This document shows, piece after piece, positions 46,820 through 60,574 of a DNA stretch of 64,000 nucleotides. The stretch lies in assembly GCF_018446385.1 (NCBI RefSeq), contig NC_056001.1, positions 10,162,672 through 10,226,671 on the forward strand, given 5' to 3'. Every line of letters starts with the position of its first letter. Position 1 is the first letter of the stretch. Source of the stretch: Zingiber officinale (lineage: Eukaryota > Streptophyta > Magnoliopsida > Zingiberales > Zingiberaceae). The notes beneath the pieces are model-generated. The model saw only the letters and a program-made list of their open reading frames with translations, ran no database searches and had not been told where the DNA came from. A program made the translations under genes and the position numbers.

Positions 46820-49626
46820 ATGTCCTCCGGTCAACTTCGCCGGCAAACAAGCAAAGATTACATCTCTGAAGAGAGTTGCGCCGAGTGCTCCGTTTCCGGT
46901 GAAGTCGCGCCTAGACAGGACGTACTCTGTCCGAGATGCAGAGAGATGTTTAAGCTGCTGGAGAAAGCGAAGGCAGTCGTCAATGGGGCCGGAGCTCTTT
47001 CTCTACTAGAAACAGAAGAGACGAGAATAAACAATTTAGGCAAACAGAACAGGCTTATGTCTCGCAAAATCAACGTTCCTACTGCAATCCTTGCTCCGTA
47101 CAGGTAAACACGTACAGATTTGATCGATCAAGTCCATTGGTTTTGATGCCTTCTCAAATTTGCTCTTGCCAGGCTCTTAATCTTGTTCCGGATAATTGTT
47201 TTGGGGCTTTATCATGCATGGAGAATCAAGAACAGGAACGAAGACGCGATGTGTCTTTGGGGAATCTCCGTCGTCTGCGAGATCTGGTTCAGCTTCTCAT
47301 GGCTTCTGGAGCAGCTCCCCAAGCTTAACCCGGTGAAACACGTCGCCGAGCTCGGGGTCCTCCAAGACGAGTTCGAAGTTCGGTTCCATTTACTGATCAG
47401 ACTCCAAACTCAGAGCTGCCGGCCATCGACGTCTTCATCACGGCTGCCGACCCCGACAAAGAATCTCCTCTGGTCACGGCGAACACCGCGCTTTCCGTCC
47501 TCGCCGCTGACTACCCTGTCGAGAAGCTGACTTGCTATATTTCCGATGACGCCGGTTCTCTCCAGACGTTCGAGGCCATCGCGGAGGTCAGTAGCTTCGC
47601 TGCCTTGTGGGTGCCTTTCTGCCGGAAACACGACGTCGAGCCACGAGGCCCGGAGAGCTACTTCAACCTGAAGAAAGATCCTTACTGGAACAAGATCCGC
47701 CCTGACTTCGTCAAGGACAGGAGGAAGATGAAGAGGGAGTACGATGAGTTCAAGGTCCGCATAAATGCTCTGCGAGAAGCCGTCCGCAGGCGATCCTATG
47801 CGTATAATGCTCTTGAAGAGAGAAAGGTGTTGCCCGAGGCTCCTCCACCGGCGACGTGGATGGCTGATGCCTGCCATTGGCCGGCGACTTGGATCAACCC
47901 GTTGCCTGGCCATCGCTACGACGACCATCCACCGGTCGTTCAAGTGATGCTCAGCTCTCCGAGCAATGAGTCTATACCGACGGGAAACAAGGAAGACGGT
48001 AGGTCGGTGCCGTCCATGGACCTCACCGGAGTCAATATGAGACTACCGTTGATGGTTTACATTGCCCGTGAGAAGCGCCCTGGATTCGAAGACCACAAGA
48101 AAGCCGGTGCCTTGAATGCTCTGGCGCGCGCCTCCGCTATTATCTCCAACGGCCCTTTCCTCCTCAACCTGGACTACGACAACTACGTCCACGACTCTCT
48201 TGCCTTCCGAGAGGGCATTTGCTACATGTTGGACGGCAGTGAGCGCGTCTGCTTCGTCCAATACCCGCTGCGCCTCGACGGCGTCGATCCCTCCGATCGC
48301 TACGCCAACCACAACAATGCCTTGTTCGATGCCAACATGCGAGCGCTCGACGGCATCCAAGGCCCTTTCAATTTGGGCTCACGCTGCCTTTTCCGGCGCA
48401 TGGCGGTCTATGGCTTCGACCCACCGGAGGCGTCGCTGCAGCGCACGCAGCAACTCAACGCCTCCGATGATGGGCCGAGTGATCAAAAGATTCCCTCCAC
48501 ATATTCCAAGAGATTTGGGAACTCGACGTCGTTAATCGACTCCATCCCTGTTGCCGAGTTCCAAAGCCGACCTGTGTACGACCGGCCGCAGGAGACCGTC
48601 GCAGACCCTCGTGGCCCCGTTACTCTGCCGTCGGTTGCCGAGGCGTTGAGTGTGATCAGTTGTAGCTACGAGGACAAGACACAGTGGGGCGAGCGCGTCG
48701 GGTGGATTTACGGCTCTGCAAAGGAGGACGTCGCCACCGGCTACCGCATGCACAACCAGGGTTGGCGCTCCGTTTACTGCGCACCCACCGAGCGCGACTT
48801 CTTCCGCAGTGCCGCGGCACCCATCAATCTCGCTGACCGGCTGAACCAGATACTCCGGCGAGCGACGGGTTCCGTGGAGATGTTCTTCTCCCACCGGAAC
48901 CCTCTGCTCGTCTCCCCCAACATGAGGGCCCTGCAGCGGCTCGCCTACCTCAACCACTCAGCAAACCCCTTCACCTCTGTCTTCCTCACGGTTTACTGCT
49001 TCCTCCCAGCGTTCTGCCTCTTGTCGGGGCAGTTCATCGTGCAATCTATTTCCGCGACCTTCCTAGCCTACGTCCTCGCCCTCACCGTCACGCTCTGCAT
49101 CCTCACCCTGCTCGAGATCAAGTGGTCGGACACGCAATTCGTGGACTGGTGGCGCAATGAGCAGATGCGGGTGATCGGGGGAACAAGTGCTCACCTCGGA
49201 GCGCTACTCCAGGGACCGCTGAGGGTCCTCACCGGGATCGAGCCCTCGCCGACGGCCAAGAAGTCGTCCGCCTCCGCCGACGACGAGGAGTTTGCCCATC
49301 TGTACGCGGTGCGGTGGACGTGGCTGATGGTTCCTCCGATCACCATCATGGCGCTGAACCTGATCGCCGTCGCAATCGGCGTCAGCCGAACTATCCAAAG
49401 CTCCTCGCCTGAGTGGAGCGAGTTCTTGGGCGGTTTGTTCTTTAGCTTTTGGGTGATGATTCATCTGCATCCGTTTGCTAAGGGGCTGATGGGGAGGAGA
49501 GGGAAGACGCCCACCGTCGTCTTCGTTTGGTCGGGTCTTGTAGCCATCACGATTTCGCTTCTGTGGCTGACTCTTAAGTCTCCTTCAGGAGCACAGGAGA
49601 TTGGCGGCTCCATCACCTTCCCTTGA
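46820..49626 (+). pseudogene. Cellulose synthase-like D (CSLD5-type) gene, divergent and frameshifted
   Basis: Exon 1 (start at 46820 or 46775) runs to 47103 and exon 2 from 47173 to the stop at 49626; the joint restores the family motif APYRLLILFR. The N-terminus is far shorter than the usual 250-330 residues before the first membrane segment and keeps only a vestige of the zinc-binding region (CAEC, CPRC). The core follows CSLD order: [22 protein letters not shown], plant-conserved region, [41 protein letters not shown], then six or so membrane helices. Deviations at catalytic motifs: DCD is DYD (48172-48180), TED is KED (48721-48729), QxxRW is QILRR (48847-48861). Between FE (47376) and PAIDVF (47419) the frame slips by one. 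CSLDs are Golgi/plasma-membrane glycan synthases used in tip growth and cell division. The gene is probably inactive or neofunctionalised; an assembly error could explain the slip but not the motif changes. Confidence 0.85.
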
Positions 49627-49629
49627 TGG

Positions 49630-50150
49630 CTTGATCGCAGGATCCTTCATGCAATTTCCACTCCAGAGCCCTCTGCAATCAATTGTTGTTTCAGTTTTCG
49701 AGCATATGGTAGGCATGTCATGTCAATCTATGATAACCATATCCGATCCTTGGAGGCAGATGGTACGGGACCTACGGGTGATTTTTTTATCCGATTAAAT
49801 AATTAGGGTGGAATAATTATGAAAATTTAATTAATATAATTATATGAGTTTGGTTGATTTTAAAATTATTTTTAAATTTATAATTTAAATATTATTTTTT
49901 ACTATCATTCTATTCTTTCATTTTTAAATTCATCAATCAAACACCACTTAAATACTTATATATGAGAATTTTTTTATGTCCTACCATTCAACTTAAATAT
50001 TAAGTAAATTATTTTTAATATTTTATTTTTATTATTTTTAGTTTGTTGGGACTGCATGATGTGATTGCGACTAGGGATTTTTCTCTACTTTATTCGATTT
50101 TGAAAAAATTTACATGCAGTCTCTATTGGTAAATAAATCTTTGCATGATG
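49630..50150. other. 3' flank of CSLD gene and spacer
   Basis: AT-rich sequence without a supported gene. The first 150 bases may be a 3' untranslated region. No repeat structure was recognised. Confidence 0.5.
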
Positions 50151-50765
50151 CAAGCTTTTTAAAAGGTTTGTAAAGTTTAAAAAGCTCAACAAAAAGGCTT
50201 TCATGAGTATGGAGATAAACTTTGAGATTTTTAGTTCTTTGATTTTTCAAACATGTTTTTTTTTCTTAAAGATGGAGCTATTAATCATTGAAAAAAATAA
50301 TATTACATGTTTGACTTTTTAAAACCATTAAATATTTTATATAATAGTTAAATTATTCATCTTTCTTTTAAAAATAAATATATTTGATAAATTTAAAAAA
50401 ATACAAATGACTATAATTAAATTAAAATTCATAAGTTAATTAAATGTTAAATAAAAATTATAAATTAAATTAAATTAACAATCATAAGTTCATTAATTTA
50501 TTAATTAAAAATTAAAATAAATTAAATTAAAGATGAGAATTAATTTAAATATTAAATAAAAATTATATAGAGAAATTAAATGGAAAAATAATAAATAAAG
50601 ATATGTAATTTGTAATGAAGGACCCACAAAAAAGTTGTATAGAGGTTTTTTAATTGTGGAGAGAATAGTAAATTTTTTCACTTTTGATGTGACATTGATG
50701 TGTCATATTAGAAACTACAAAAAAAGCTTATGAAGAGGCTTAACTATTGGAGATGCCCTAACAAT
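50150..50765. mobile_element. Possible hAT-type MITE
   Basis: The right end AGGCTTAACTATTGGAGATG followed by CCC is the kind of GGGCATCTCCAATA end seen in many plant hAT MITEs. The left part carries AAGCTCAACAAAAAGGCTTT, a weak inverted match. Neither the exact left end nor a target duplication could be fixed. Confidence 0.35.
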
Positions 50766-50769
50766 CTTT

Positions 50770-51312
50770 ATTTTCACTCCCTAGTCAAACATATTTATCT
50801 AATTGCTCATGATACTTTTAGGTATAAAAAGTTCAAAAATCAGTATAATTCTTCTTAAATTTAGTATACGATTTTTTTACCTCAATTGGATGAAAAATAT
50901 ACTAGATTTTTTTTAAATGATACTCAATTGGATGAAAAATATATTAAATTTTCTTTAAATGGTAAATAGTGTTGAATTTACGAGAAATTATATTAAGTAG
51001 GAAAAAAGTCAAACTCAATTTAATAGAAAATATAATAATTCTAGTTTAATGTGCTGAATTTAATAAAAATTATAATAATTTTTAGACTATTTGTACAAAA
51101 AAAAAAATATGAGAATTAATTTTGATAGAAAATATAGTCGATTCTAATATAAAATATTATATTCTAGTGTAAAATGTTGAATTTAACAAGAATTATACTC
51201 GTTTTTAGACTTTTTATACCTAAAAAATCTGAAGGGTAATTTAGGTAATAATATTTGTATAAGGGAGTTAAAATAAGTAATATTTTATATACAGGGAGTG
51301 GAAATAATTTTT
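50770..51312. mobile_element. MITE with long terminal inverted repeats, about 540 bp
   Basis: TTATTTTCACTCCCT at the left is mirrored by AGGGAGTGGAAATAA at the right. Inside, TTTAGGTATAAAAAGTTCAA (from 50818) is mirrored by AGACTTTTTATACCTAAA (to about 51225), and more of the arms pair weakly. The centre is AT-rich with repeated GATGAAAAATATACT motifs. No coding region is present. Superfamily is not certain. Confidence 0.65.
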
Positions 51313-51739
51313 TTTATGATTAAAAATTACAAGTAAAATTATGATTATGATTAAAAAATTTTCTCTACTTTATCTGACTTTTAATCTAGTTAGTACTTGT
51401 AAATTCTCACGTGAGAGCAATGATTAAATCCGGAGAGAATAATCCCTTTTAAAATAAAATTTCTCCTATTTAAACAAGCTATCATCGTTTTTCTTTTTTT
51501 ACTATGGATCAGATAGTAGAAGTTAAAAGGTCAATTGTAAATAAATTAGTTGTTAAAATTTAAAATACAATAAACTTATTTAAATACCTACATCACATAA
51601 TTTATAACATTAGCTCATGATTTAGAAAATATTTAAAAATTAAATTTATAGGGTGCCATTTGAAATATTTAAAAATACAGAACATTATGGGCGGCCGAAA
51701 AAAAAACGAAGTCAGTTGTTTTACTAGGCGGCCCTGGTG

Positions 51740-53467
51740 AGTGAGCATCAAATCGGTTACATTGCAATAGCCCTAGCTGTTGCGTCCTCCTCACCTTTCT
51801 CTTTCTCCCGTGGCGTCCACACACGCAAAGCCGGGGCCGGTTCTGGATTCCCTCCCACTGCCTCCCTATCTCTGCTCTCCCTCCCTTTCTCAGGTTCGTC
51901 TTCGCCTCTTCTCCTCTGTATGCCATCTCTGTCTCGATCTCTTTGGTCACCTCCTTCTCGGATCTTCGAAGTTCAAGGTGGAAGAAGGATGAGCTGAAGA
52001 AGTCTAATTTGTCTCTTGCTTCCTGAATTTTGAACCAGAAATTCAGGAAGGTTACACCTTTGTCACTCAGTACACTCCTTCGATTTTGTTCTCCTTCCGT
52101 TCTTAAATATCTCGATCTGCACCTCTCTTGATTGATATTCCATTTGTGTCTACCGAGATTTAGGTAGAAGACTGAAACACTGGAGTCATAACTCTTTCCT
52201 CACATATTGTTCATTAGTTTTTATTCTCGAACTTCGATTTGACAAATGAGGACTGAAAATTGTTTCCCCTGGAGAAGTTTGTATCATTCCTATTTTCTGG
52301 CGGATCAGAGTGTAAAGGGAGATGTTTAGTTTTCCATGTTTATTTTTATGAATTAATTTAGCTATATCCAGAAATACCAGTGGCAACTGATATGAAGCAT
52401 GCATTCTTTACCTTTTACCTTTTGTTATTACTTAGTGATGACTGCGTAGAATGGAAATGTAGGATAATCCAGAAAGCACTAGTGATACAGTGGTGCTATC
52501 AATTTTTATGAATGAATAGTTCTCTATTATAATTTTTTTTTAAAAAAACCTAAACTACTAACTACTTTTGGAATGGCAATAGCAATGATTTCCACTACTA
52601 TTTTTGGTAGCTTATAATATGTTTCTCATAAATAAGGATGGATTTGTTACTCGAAAAGCAGTACGTATAGCTTAACAACTTTGGATCAGAAAGAAAATGC
52701 GAAGAAGGACCTTGATTAGGAATAGTTTAGGGAATCTGTGATTTTTTTATGCTGAGAAATGAATGAAAGAGAAAACAATTAACTATTTTAAAGATCAAAA
52801 GTAAAAGAAAATCCTTCCTCCAACCGGAGACAAAGAGAAATGGGTTTTAGGGTAAATGTTTAACATACATGAACTATGGTTATGCTACAGTCTAGCACCC
52901 AATGTTCTGGTTTAATCCAGCCACATAAATGAACTTTGTAAATGGTCACTTTTGACATTCTGTCAAGTTATATCAACAGAATATGATGAGAAAATGCCTA
53001 GGACACTCAAACAATTCTTGTTAATCCATAGGACCATAGGATAATTCTCTAAAATAATTAAAAAATCCCCTTCCTCCCTCTGATTTCTGTCTTACGATTA
53101 TGGCTACAAGGCCGGAAGTAGCTCCGCCCACACGATTGGCAAGAATGCCTTATCAGTGGAGTTCGGCCTTTAGGATGGGGCAATAGTGGTGGCAAGAGAG
53201 ATGAAAGAGTTTCCTGTATTTAAATGTATCAAAATGGTTTATTTTTCCAACGTATTTTTAGCCTTTTGTCAATTAAACATCTCCTATTTGGAGCTCAGTT
53301 TATGCAGTTCTCCCACGTTTTTTATTGTGGCCATCTTTGCGGTGGATTTTGGATTTGCATCGTTAGTGGAGTTTGTATTATCCTCATCCTTTTATTCCAT
53401 ACTGAATGACCCAGAAGCGATTGGTAGGGAGGTGAGCTTGCACTAGACATTGGAGAGGCATTGTATT
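51740..53467 (+). promoter_or_regulatory. Leader and leader intron(s) of the GBF bZIP gene
   Basis: A pyrimidine-rich, G+C-richer segment (51770-51990, TCTCTTTCTCCCGTGGCGTC) looks like a plant first noncoding exon and is followed by AT-rich sequence up to the coding start at 53468. A possible donor is CTCAGGTTCGTC near 51893. An insertion-like G+C-rich piece lies near 53100-53180. Open frames here (for example at 53186-53446) have no family match and are taken as noncoding. Confidence 0.45.
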
Positions 53468-56400
53468 ATGGGCAGCAGTGAAGCTGATGCATCTGCAAAG
53501 ACTCCAAGGACATCTGTTGCTCAGGTACTCGGCTATCCACTTATCATCCATTAAGTCATCATGAGTTTAATTTTTTTGTATTTTTAGTTTGTATTCTTGG
53601 AAAAAAAACCAAATTTTCTTGAGTTTTCTTGTGTTAGGAGCAAACCACTGCTACTAGCTCCACCCCTGCTGTGACTGTTTATCCAGACTGGTCAAACTTT
53701 CAGGTGGTATACCTTATTTCTGTGAATTAACTCTTTCACCATTTTTGTCATGAAGGTTGTTACTTGTAGATTATGCCTATGCTTGGGGAGGCTCATCGAG
53801 TTGTCACTTATTCTGACAGGCATATTCACCAATTCCACCACATGGATTCTTTCATTCTCCTGTTGCATCTAGTCCTCAGCCCCATCCTTACATGTGGGGA
53901 CCTCAGGTGTTTTTTGTTATTCAAATATTTGAAAAGATTATTTTGAATGTTTTTTTGCTAGTCAAATAATTATTCTTTTGAATGTTTTTTGACATTTCAG
54001 AAGGAAAGCTTAGTGAGGCAGGAACACATACTCATTACAATAGATTAGAATTATTGCAGGAGCCAAGATAAGATGGAATTGAGATGGAATTTTCATTGGA
54101 TAGTCACAAAAATACATAGATTTTATTAGTTCCTTGCTCTGTAGTAATGCATCTGTCAACCAGGTGATTTGGTGAGTCATACAGTGAGAACTGAATTCTC
54201 ATGCCAACTTCACAATCCTTGTATTTGCTTATCCATAGGGAGGTCAAAATATAAGCTGTGGAAAATCACATAGGAATGATCATACATGGACACATTTGTT
54301 GAAAATGTTTTTGTGATATAAAATGACAATTTTACAATATCTGTGTTCTTTTTATGTATTGAAGTTCATTATGGGGGATCTATGTTTTCCAACCTTGCCA
54401 TGAAACCGTCATTCTTAATGCTTTATCTGCAGCACCTTATGCCACCATATGGGACTCCACCACCCCCATATGTGATGTATCCTCCTGGAGGGTTATATCC
54501 ATCTATGCCTCCTGTATGTTAATCAAATTTTAATCTGCAGTTATTTTTTGTAAATACTTTATATTCACAAATGTAACTTGTGCTACTTTTGATGTGCCAA
54601 TGTTGAACAGGGAGCACACCCTTTCAGCCCTTATGCAATGACTTCGCCAAACAGCAATGTTGAGGCTTCTGTGAGTTGCCGCTCCCCTACTACCTCATAT
54701 TACTTTCCTTTACTAAGTATATGGGGTATCAACACCGTTTACCATATATGCTGTCTCTAGGGAGCCCTTGCTGGTACAGAAGTAGATGGTAAGTCATCCG
54801 AAGGTATGGAAAGAAGTGCCATAAAAAGATCCAAAGGAAGTTTAGGTAGTTTGAATATGATTACAGGAAAGAACAGCACTGAGCCAGGTAAAACATCAGG
54901 GCAACCAACCAATGGAACATTTTCTCAGAGGTATTTCAAAATCTAGGTCGACCATCTTGAGTTATTAACTGTATTCAGAGCAACACCTTGGTGTGATATT
55001 GTCTATGGACTAAAAGCACATGGTTTTGTAGTGGTGAAAGCGGATGTGACAGTTCAAGTGAAGGGAGTGATGCCAATTCCGAAAATGTAAGACTTTATTT
55101 TAACCAAAAGCAGCATAAGGATTTCTGTCATATTCTTTTTTATTGATTTTATTTTTGTTATACTTATAATCTTTGAATAGTGGAAAGAGCCACTGGATTA
55201 GGCCTTTTTAATTTCTAAAATGGTTGATTTGATATCTTCATTTCTAAAATTGACAAATCTTATTCTTTTTATCACCTGACCTGTGACAATTTGTCTCCCA
55301 ATAGCTACTGGAATACATTTGAACAACTGGGAACTGCTCCGAATCAGACAATTCTGAATTGGCTGAATAATGTTAGGATTTGGTCAAATCATATTTTGAT
55401 ATCTCTATGGAATAGAACTTTGAGATATTTTGCAATCCAAATATAAAAATGGAGAAAGACACATGCAAAGAATAATAAAGGGAGCAGCCAAATGGTAGGA
55501 GTGAGATGAGGGAGTTGGGATGGAGCAGGAGTAGAGAGAGGACAAGAGAACTTACCCTATGTCATATTTACCGAGTTGATATGCACCATTCCAGTGAAAC
55601 ATACATGCAATAAAGAATGGTGCAATTACTTGTAAAGGCATATTTTTGGAATAAAATTACTAATGTTGGATAATTGCAATTGATGATGGTTGCTTTTGTC
55701 ACTGTTTACCCTCTTCACCTAGTTTGGTGTTGCATACCTTGGTTTTGGTATCAGTAAGTGCTTTTTACTAATAAGTTATTCATCAAACTTTCTATTGATA
55801 AGAGAACTTAAATTTTAACTTTATTTCTAAATAGTCTGCTCATTTATGCAAATCATGTTATCTTCCAAGTAAATCAAGCCTTAACAGATTGGATGAAGGT
55901 GATTGAGCCAATGGTTATGTAGGCCGATAGGTGTTAATTGACATTAAAAGATCTGTTGATCTGTAACATCTTTATTGGTGTCAGAGCAATTGACTATGGG
56001 CTATTGGTATTAGAGCAATTGACTATGGGATGAAGGGAACTGGGCCAATCGGATGGGCTATGGAAGCTAATCGGTGTTAAATTGTGTTGAAGGTGGTATG
56101 CTGTCTAGTTGTAGACATAATCTCTTGACTCTCGAATCACCACACCTTCAACACCCTTAAAAAAATATTTCTGTATAATTCACTTCAATAAAGTTATGAA
56201 CAGAATTTTCTATGATTGATATTCTTATTTACCCCACCAATTTGTAAATTTGTGATGTTTGCCGTTCTTGGTTTTCTGTTAGAAGCCTTGATCCTCAAAG
56301 ATCTGAAAATCCATCTGACTGGATAACAATTTTTTGGTTATCCAATTTGTCTTAGTTGAAATATAAATATGAGTTTGAGGTTCTATTTTGTTATGACTTA

Positions 56401-59096
56401 CTAGCTGAGGGCATTCATTAAATGATGTCTCACAGGACTCACACACAAAGACAACTCGTGGGCATGAATCTCATGGTGGTATGTGAATGCAAAAATATGT
56501 ATTTTTTAGTTTATGCTCCTCACTTTTCATTTTGCACTATAACAGAGGTTTCCCAGAGAGGCACTGCTGGTGGATCTCAGAATGGTGTTACTCAAATTCC
56601 ATCACAGGCAATGTTGAGTCATCAAATGGCTATAGTGTCTTTGCCTGCACCTGGAGCAGTAGCTGGTCCTACCACGAACTTAAATATAGGAATGGATTAT
56701 TGGGGCGCTCCAAGTTCATCACCTGTTCCAGTACATGGAAAAGGGGCTGCAGCACCTGGTGCTCCCTCAGATCATTGGTTGCAGGTTTTCACTAATACTC
56801 CATTTAATGGTGTTCTCCAAAGCTAGCTTTAATTCATTAGTATCTTTTTGGTGTGTGTTGGCGCCTGTGCATGTGTGTGGTAAGTTCATTAACTGATTCG
56901 TGCAAATTGCATGGATGAATTGGTTCATGGCAAAATTTTCAGGTCATTCTCTATTGTAGAAGAAATAACTTTGGACAAATTTATCGTCCTCATGAGATGC
57001 CCTCATGAGATTTTCTGCTACCATTTCACAACTATGCATAATGTTTTCAGTTTGAATGCCAATTCTTTAAGGTTGAAATACAACTCATATAATTCTTATG
57101 ACGGCACAAATCCACTGACTTGATTAGGAGGATAATTTCCAGTTTTCCACTGCACTAGATGCTAAGTTGCTAACAAAGTGGACACTCTATGTCATTATGT
57201 TGGAATTGGTAATAAAATGATCACCAAGCTGAGTTACTCTAAAATAACAATTGCTTTGATACTAAAAAGCTCCATTTTTTTGTTTTAAATGTAGAATCAA
57301 AATGTCTTGAGAGTAACTAACACTGGTTAACTTTACTACTTGAAAGCCTAATGCCGTTGCAGCTGCTGAATAATGAGTATATGTAGCATGATCAGTTTTG
57401 CAAATCGTGGTGATGATCAATCAGCCCCAATGTTTTTTGCTTGCAACTATGCACTAAAAGGTTGTCGGATCTATGTTCGAAGCCCAGATATAAATTAATT
57501 TTAACAAATTTTCTTAGCCTATTTAAGTCCTAGGATTATCCTTCCATTAGATTTGTCATCAACTCATATTTGGGTGATGATATGACACCATAAAGTATGA
57601 TAATTAATATACCACTTAATTGTCATGTCATCCGCAACTGACATATTCTTGCTCCAGACTTGCCAAAATTTCTCTACTCATACTTTTGGTGCTATAAACC
57701 GGTAAACTATCCTTGATAATTTTCAGTTGCTCTATCCATTTTTCCTCAGTCGTTTCAATGTTTTACATTACATTCATAGACAAACATGATATTGCAGAAA
57801 GCCACTTAGAATATATAAAGTAATGAATAAAAGGTACAAACCCTCTACAATTTTTGAAGTTGCATATTGAATAGTTGATGCTCAGTATGTCCTGGAGACC
57901 TGATCTTGTCAGAGCTAGTCTACAGGTGCCATGGTTTTGTGACATCAAAACAGCTTCATTGAAGAGGATGGACAAGGTCCGCAAGTGAAGGATCCTGACA
58001 ACTGGCCTTTTAGTTTTATAGGCTGCTGATACAGCTTTGTCCCAGGGGATATGAGACTTATTGCTAGCTGAGCTTGTTAATTATCATTTCTACAATCCTT
58101 ACCTATGGCAGGCCAAAAATGCTTGAAAAATCAAATTCAATGATTTACATTCTGACTGCATTGCTTTTCTCTTTTCCTATTGTGGGTGTGAGTATGCTTG
58201 ATTGGTGAAAATATTCCAGTTTTCTTTCTTCTTTTTTTGCGGTTTTTTGTTTTCCAGAAACAGTATTTATTTGTTTCACAAAAGATACTTGATCTTTTTC
58301 AAATAAAAAGAAAAAATAAATCATAAATATTGTTGGAAATGAAAAATCAGAAAATGCTACAAGTAACAGTAGACTATTTTTAAGCCCTTTGCTAAAGATT
58401 TTAGTTTTTTTACCTCTATTCTTTGCACATCTTTGCCTATTTATTCAATTTGTCATTGGCATTAAAAGCATTCTCAAGTGAACCGGGGCTTTGTCTCACA
58501 TTACTTGCTCTCTTACTAGAGTTAACATTGGTGTTCTTGATGTCTCAGCTAACTTTCCTTGGCATTTTCAGGATGAGAGAGAACTTAAAAGGCAGAAAAG
58601 AAAGCAATCAAATAGGGAATCTGCACGTAGATCCAGACTACGTAAGCAGGTAAGTTTGTTTCAAAAATTTAGCTTTCTTGTGTTAAATGAGTATCTAAAT
58701 TTATGAAGATAAGTTACATTGGTAGCTAATGACCATAGGCAGAGTACGAAGAGCTGGCCCTAAAAGCTGATACTTTAAGGGAGGAAAATGCCAACTTGAG
58801 GGCAGAGCTGACAAGGATCAAGAAGGAATATGAGCTACTTGTTTCCCGAAATGCATTGCTTAAGGTGATTAGACTAATCTTCCTCAATTGTGTCTACAAA
58901 TGCCTACTCTGCAATCTGTTGCAATTACTGATTGTCAAGCCAAAACTTTCAGGAAAAGCTTGGCGAAGCAGAGCAAGGTGCAGATGATCACAGTGCTGAC
59001 AGAAAGGAGCAAGGTTCTGTAGATGAGAACTTGAAACAGAACTTGGATTCTGATGCACAAGCGGCCAAAACAGACCAAGGGCAGACAGACATCTAG
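53468..59096 (+). CDS. G-box-binding factor, group G bZIP transcription factor (GBF/HBP-1a type), 12 exons, intact
   Basis: Coding exons: 53468-53524, 53638-53703, 53820-53906, 54433-54513, 54611-54670, 54761-54930, 55032-55086, 56436-56478, 56546-56784, 58572-58649, 58739-58864, 58953-59096; all GT/AG and in phase, giving 401 residues. The start [14 protein letters not shown] is the standard group G N-terminus. Residues 1-110 form the proline-rich MFMR region ([32 protein letters not shown]). A Ser-rich acidic stretch follows ([15 protein letters not shown]). The basic region at 287-312 has the invariant Asn300-x7-Arg308 ([16 protein letters not shown]), and the leucine zipper lies at about 313-357 ([19 protein letters not shown]). 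The protein would act in the nucleus as a dimer on CACGTG G-boxes in light- and hormone-responsive promoters. Introns 7 (1.35 kb) and 9 (1.8 kb) are the longest. The whole frame is open, so the gene looks functional. Confidence 0.95.
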
Positions 59097-60574
59097 CCCT
59101 GGCTGGCATGGAGATCCGAGCCTAACCTTGAATGACCTGTATGCATACCTGATTAGTATGTAACCCAAATTTACGTGTTTTTTTTAAATTTTTATTTTGT
59201 CATCTGATTGGCTTTAGTTAGATTGATGTCAAAATCAACCACCTTAGGTTTCGCTTGCCTATGATAATGGCCTCGCTATTTTAGCTGTTAAACCCAGCTT
59301 CCTCTTGTGCTGAGGCATGGCTGCCCAATTACCACTTTAATCTGTATGTCTAACTCTCGACTGAATGTATTAACAAAAATGATTGTTAAGCTAATCCAGT
59401 GATGTTGACTTATTCTTTGCATGAAAGTCTACATAGATCTTGTTTGTTAAAGTAATGGCAAATCTTTTCATACTGAAGGGTTCTAGTCCTTAAATTTCTC
59501 TTTTTCCTAATTGTTTATTCAACGTTTCAATTACTATCTGAAAGTTATTATCTTTTATTTCTGAAATGATTTACAGTTAAAATACTCCCTATTTGAATAT
59601 TTCTGTATGCAAATATCTCACAGAGCTTTTTGTCCATTTTAAATTTCATATAATAGCTCCTGTCAAGTATTCTTATGTATTATTATACATGATAATTACT
59701 TATTGAAGCTGATTTAGTGCCTTAACTAGGATAACTTGGGACCTCGATAAAAGAATAAATTTATAAAAAAATTATTATTATTATTGTTTTTTAATTTAGA
59801 TGTTCGAGTTTCATCAATCAATAGATTAATTTTTAAAGTAAATGATTTTTTATTTCACCTATCGGGCAAATTTACAGGATAATTTATATATATTCAAAAA
59901 TTGATTTTAAAAAAAATATTCATCCCATTTAATATTTAAATTCTGATCCTCAAAAATACATTAATTTTTGCCTTTGTTCATGGCGGGTAAATTCGAAACC
60001 ACATTTGTATTTTCAAAAAATTAAAAAAAAAAACAACCCTTTGTGATCTTTGTTATGCTGCATTTTTTAGTATTCGGCAAATACCACGCCCACACACTTG
60101 TCAACACACAAATGACTTGAGATAGTTAAAATACTCTGTTATGGTCGATTTGGAGCTGTAAAACCACTAAAGCTTCGACTCTTATCATTATCAACCTCAC
60201 TTTTTTGTCTTAAAAGTGAGTTCATGTACTAACTTTTTGTAATTCCACAAATCAAATCACATCCACGTTCTAAATAATATCATTCAATTGATCATTTTAG
60301 GTAAATAAAAGGATCATTAACATATAACTGTTTCATATAAAATAACGGAAAAACCACGTTGACAACCAAGCGATTGTTCGTGACGAACTGAGAGAGTATC
60401 TGAATGCTATCACAGGTAGAGCTGCCTAGCAAAGGCACGATAGAGAAAACAGACGGGGAACAAAGATGGAAGATTCTCTTTTTGCTATTGCATTCATCTA
60501 CTCATGGTCACATCCTACTCTTAGAGGAGAGATTCATGCCTTCACAACATTGAATGGTCGAGTAATAACCATTC

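Noticed and set aside
47410-48957. Long minus-strand frames opposite the CSLD gene
   Set aside because: Same cause: G+C-rich third positions of the CSLD coding strand leave few stops on the other strand.
51737-51997. 86-codon frame in the bZIP leader exon
   Set aside because: Ser/Pro-rich translation of a pyrimidine-rich leader; a conserved uORF would be shorter and recognisable.
53186-53446. 86-codon frame with hydrophobic stretches upstream of the bZIP gene
   Set aside because: It lies in the leader or leader intron, has no family pattern, and its composition resembles the surrounding AT-rich DNA.
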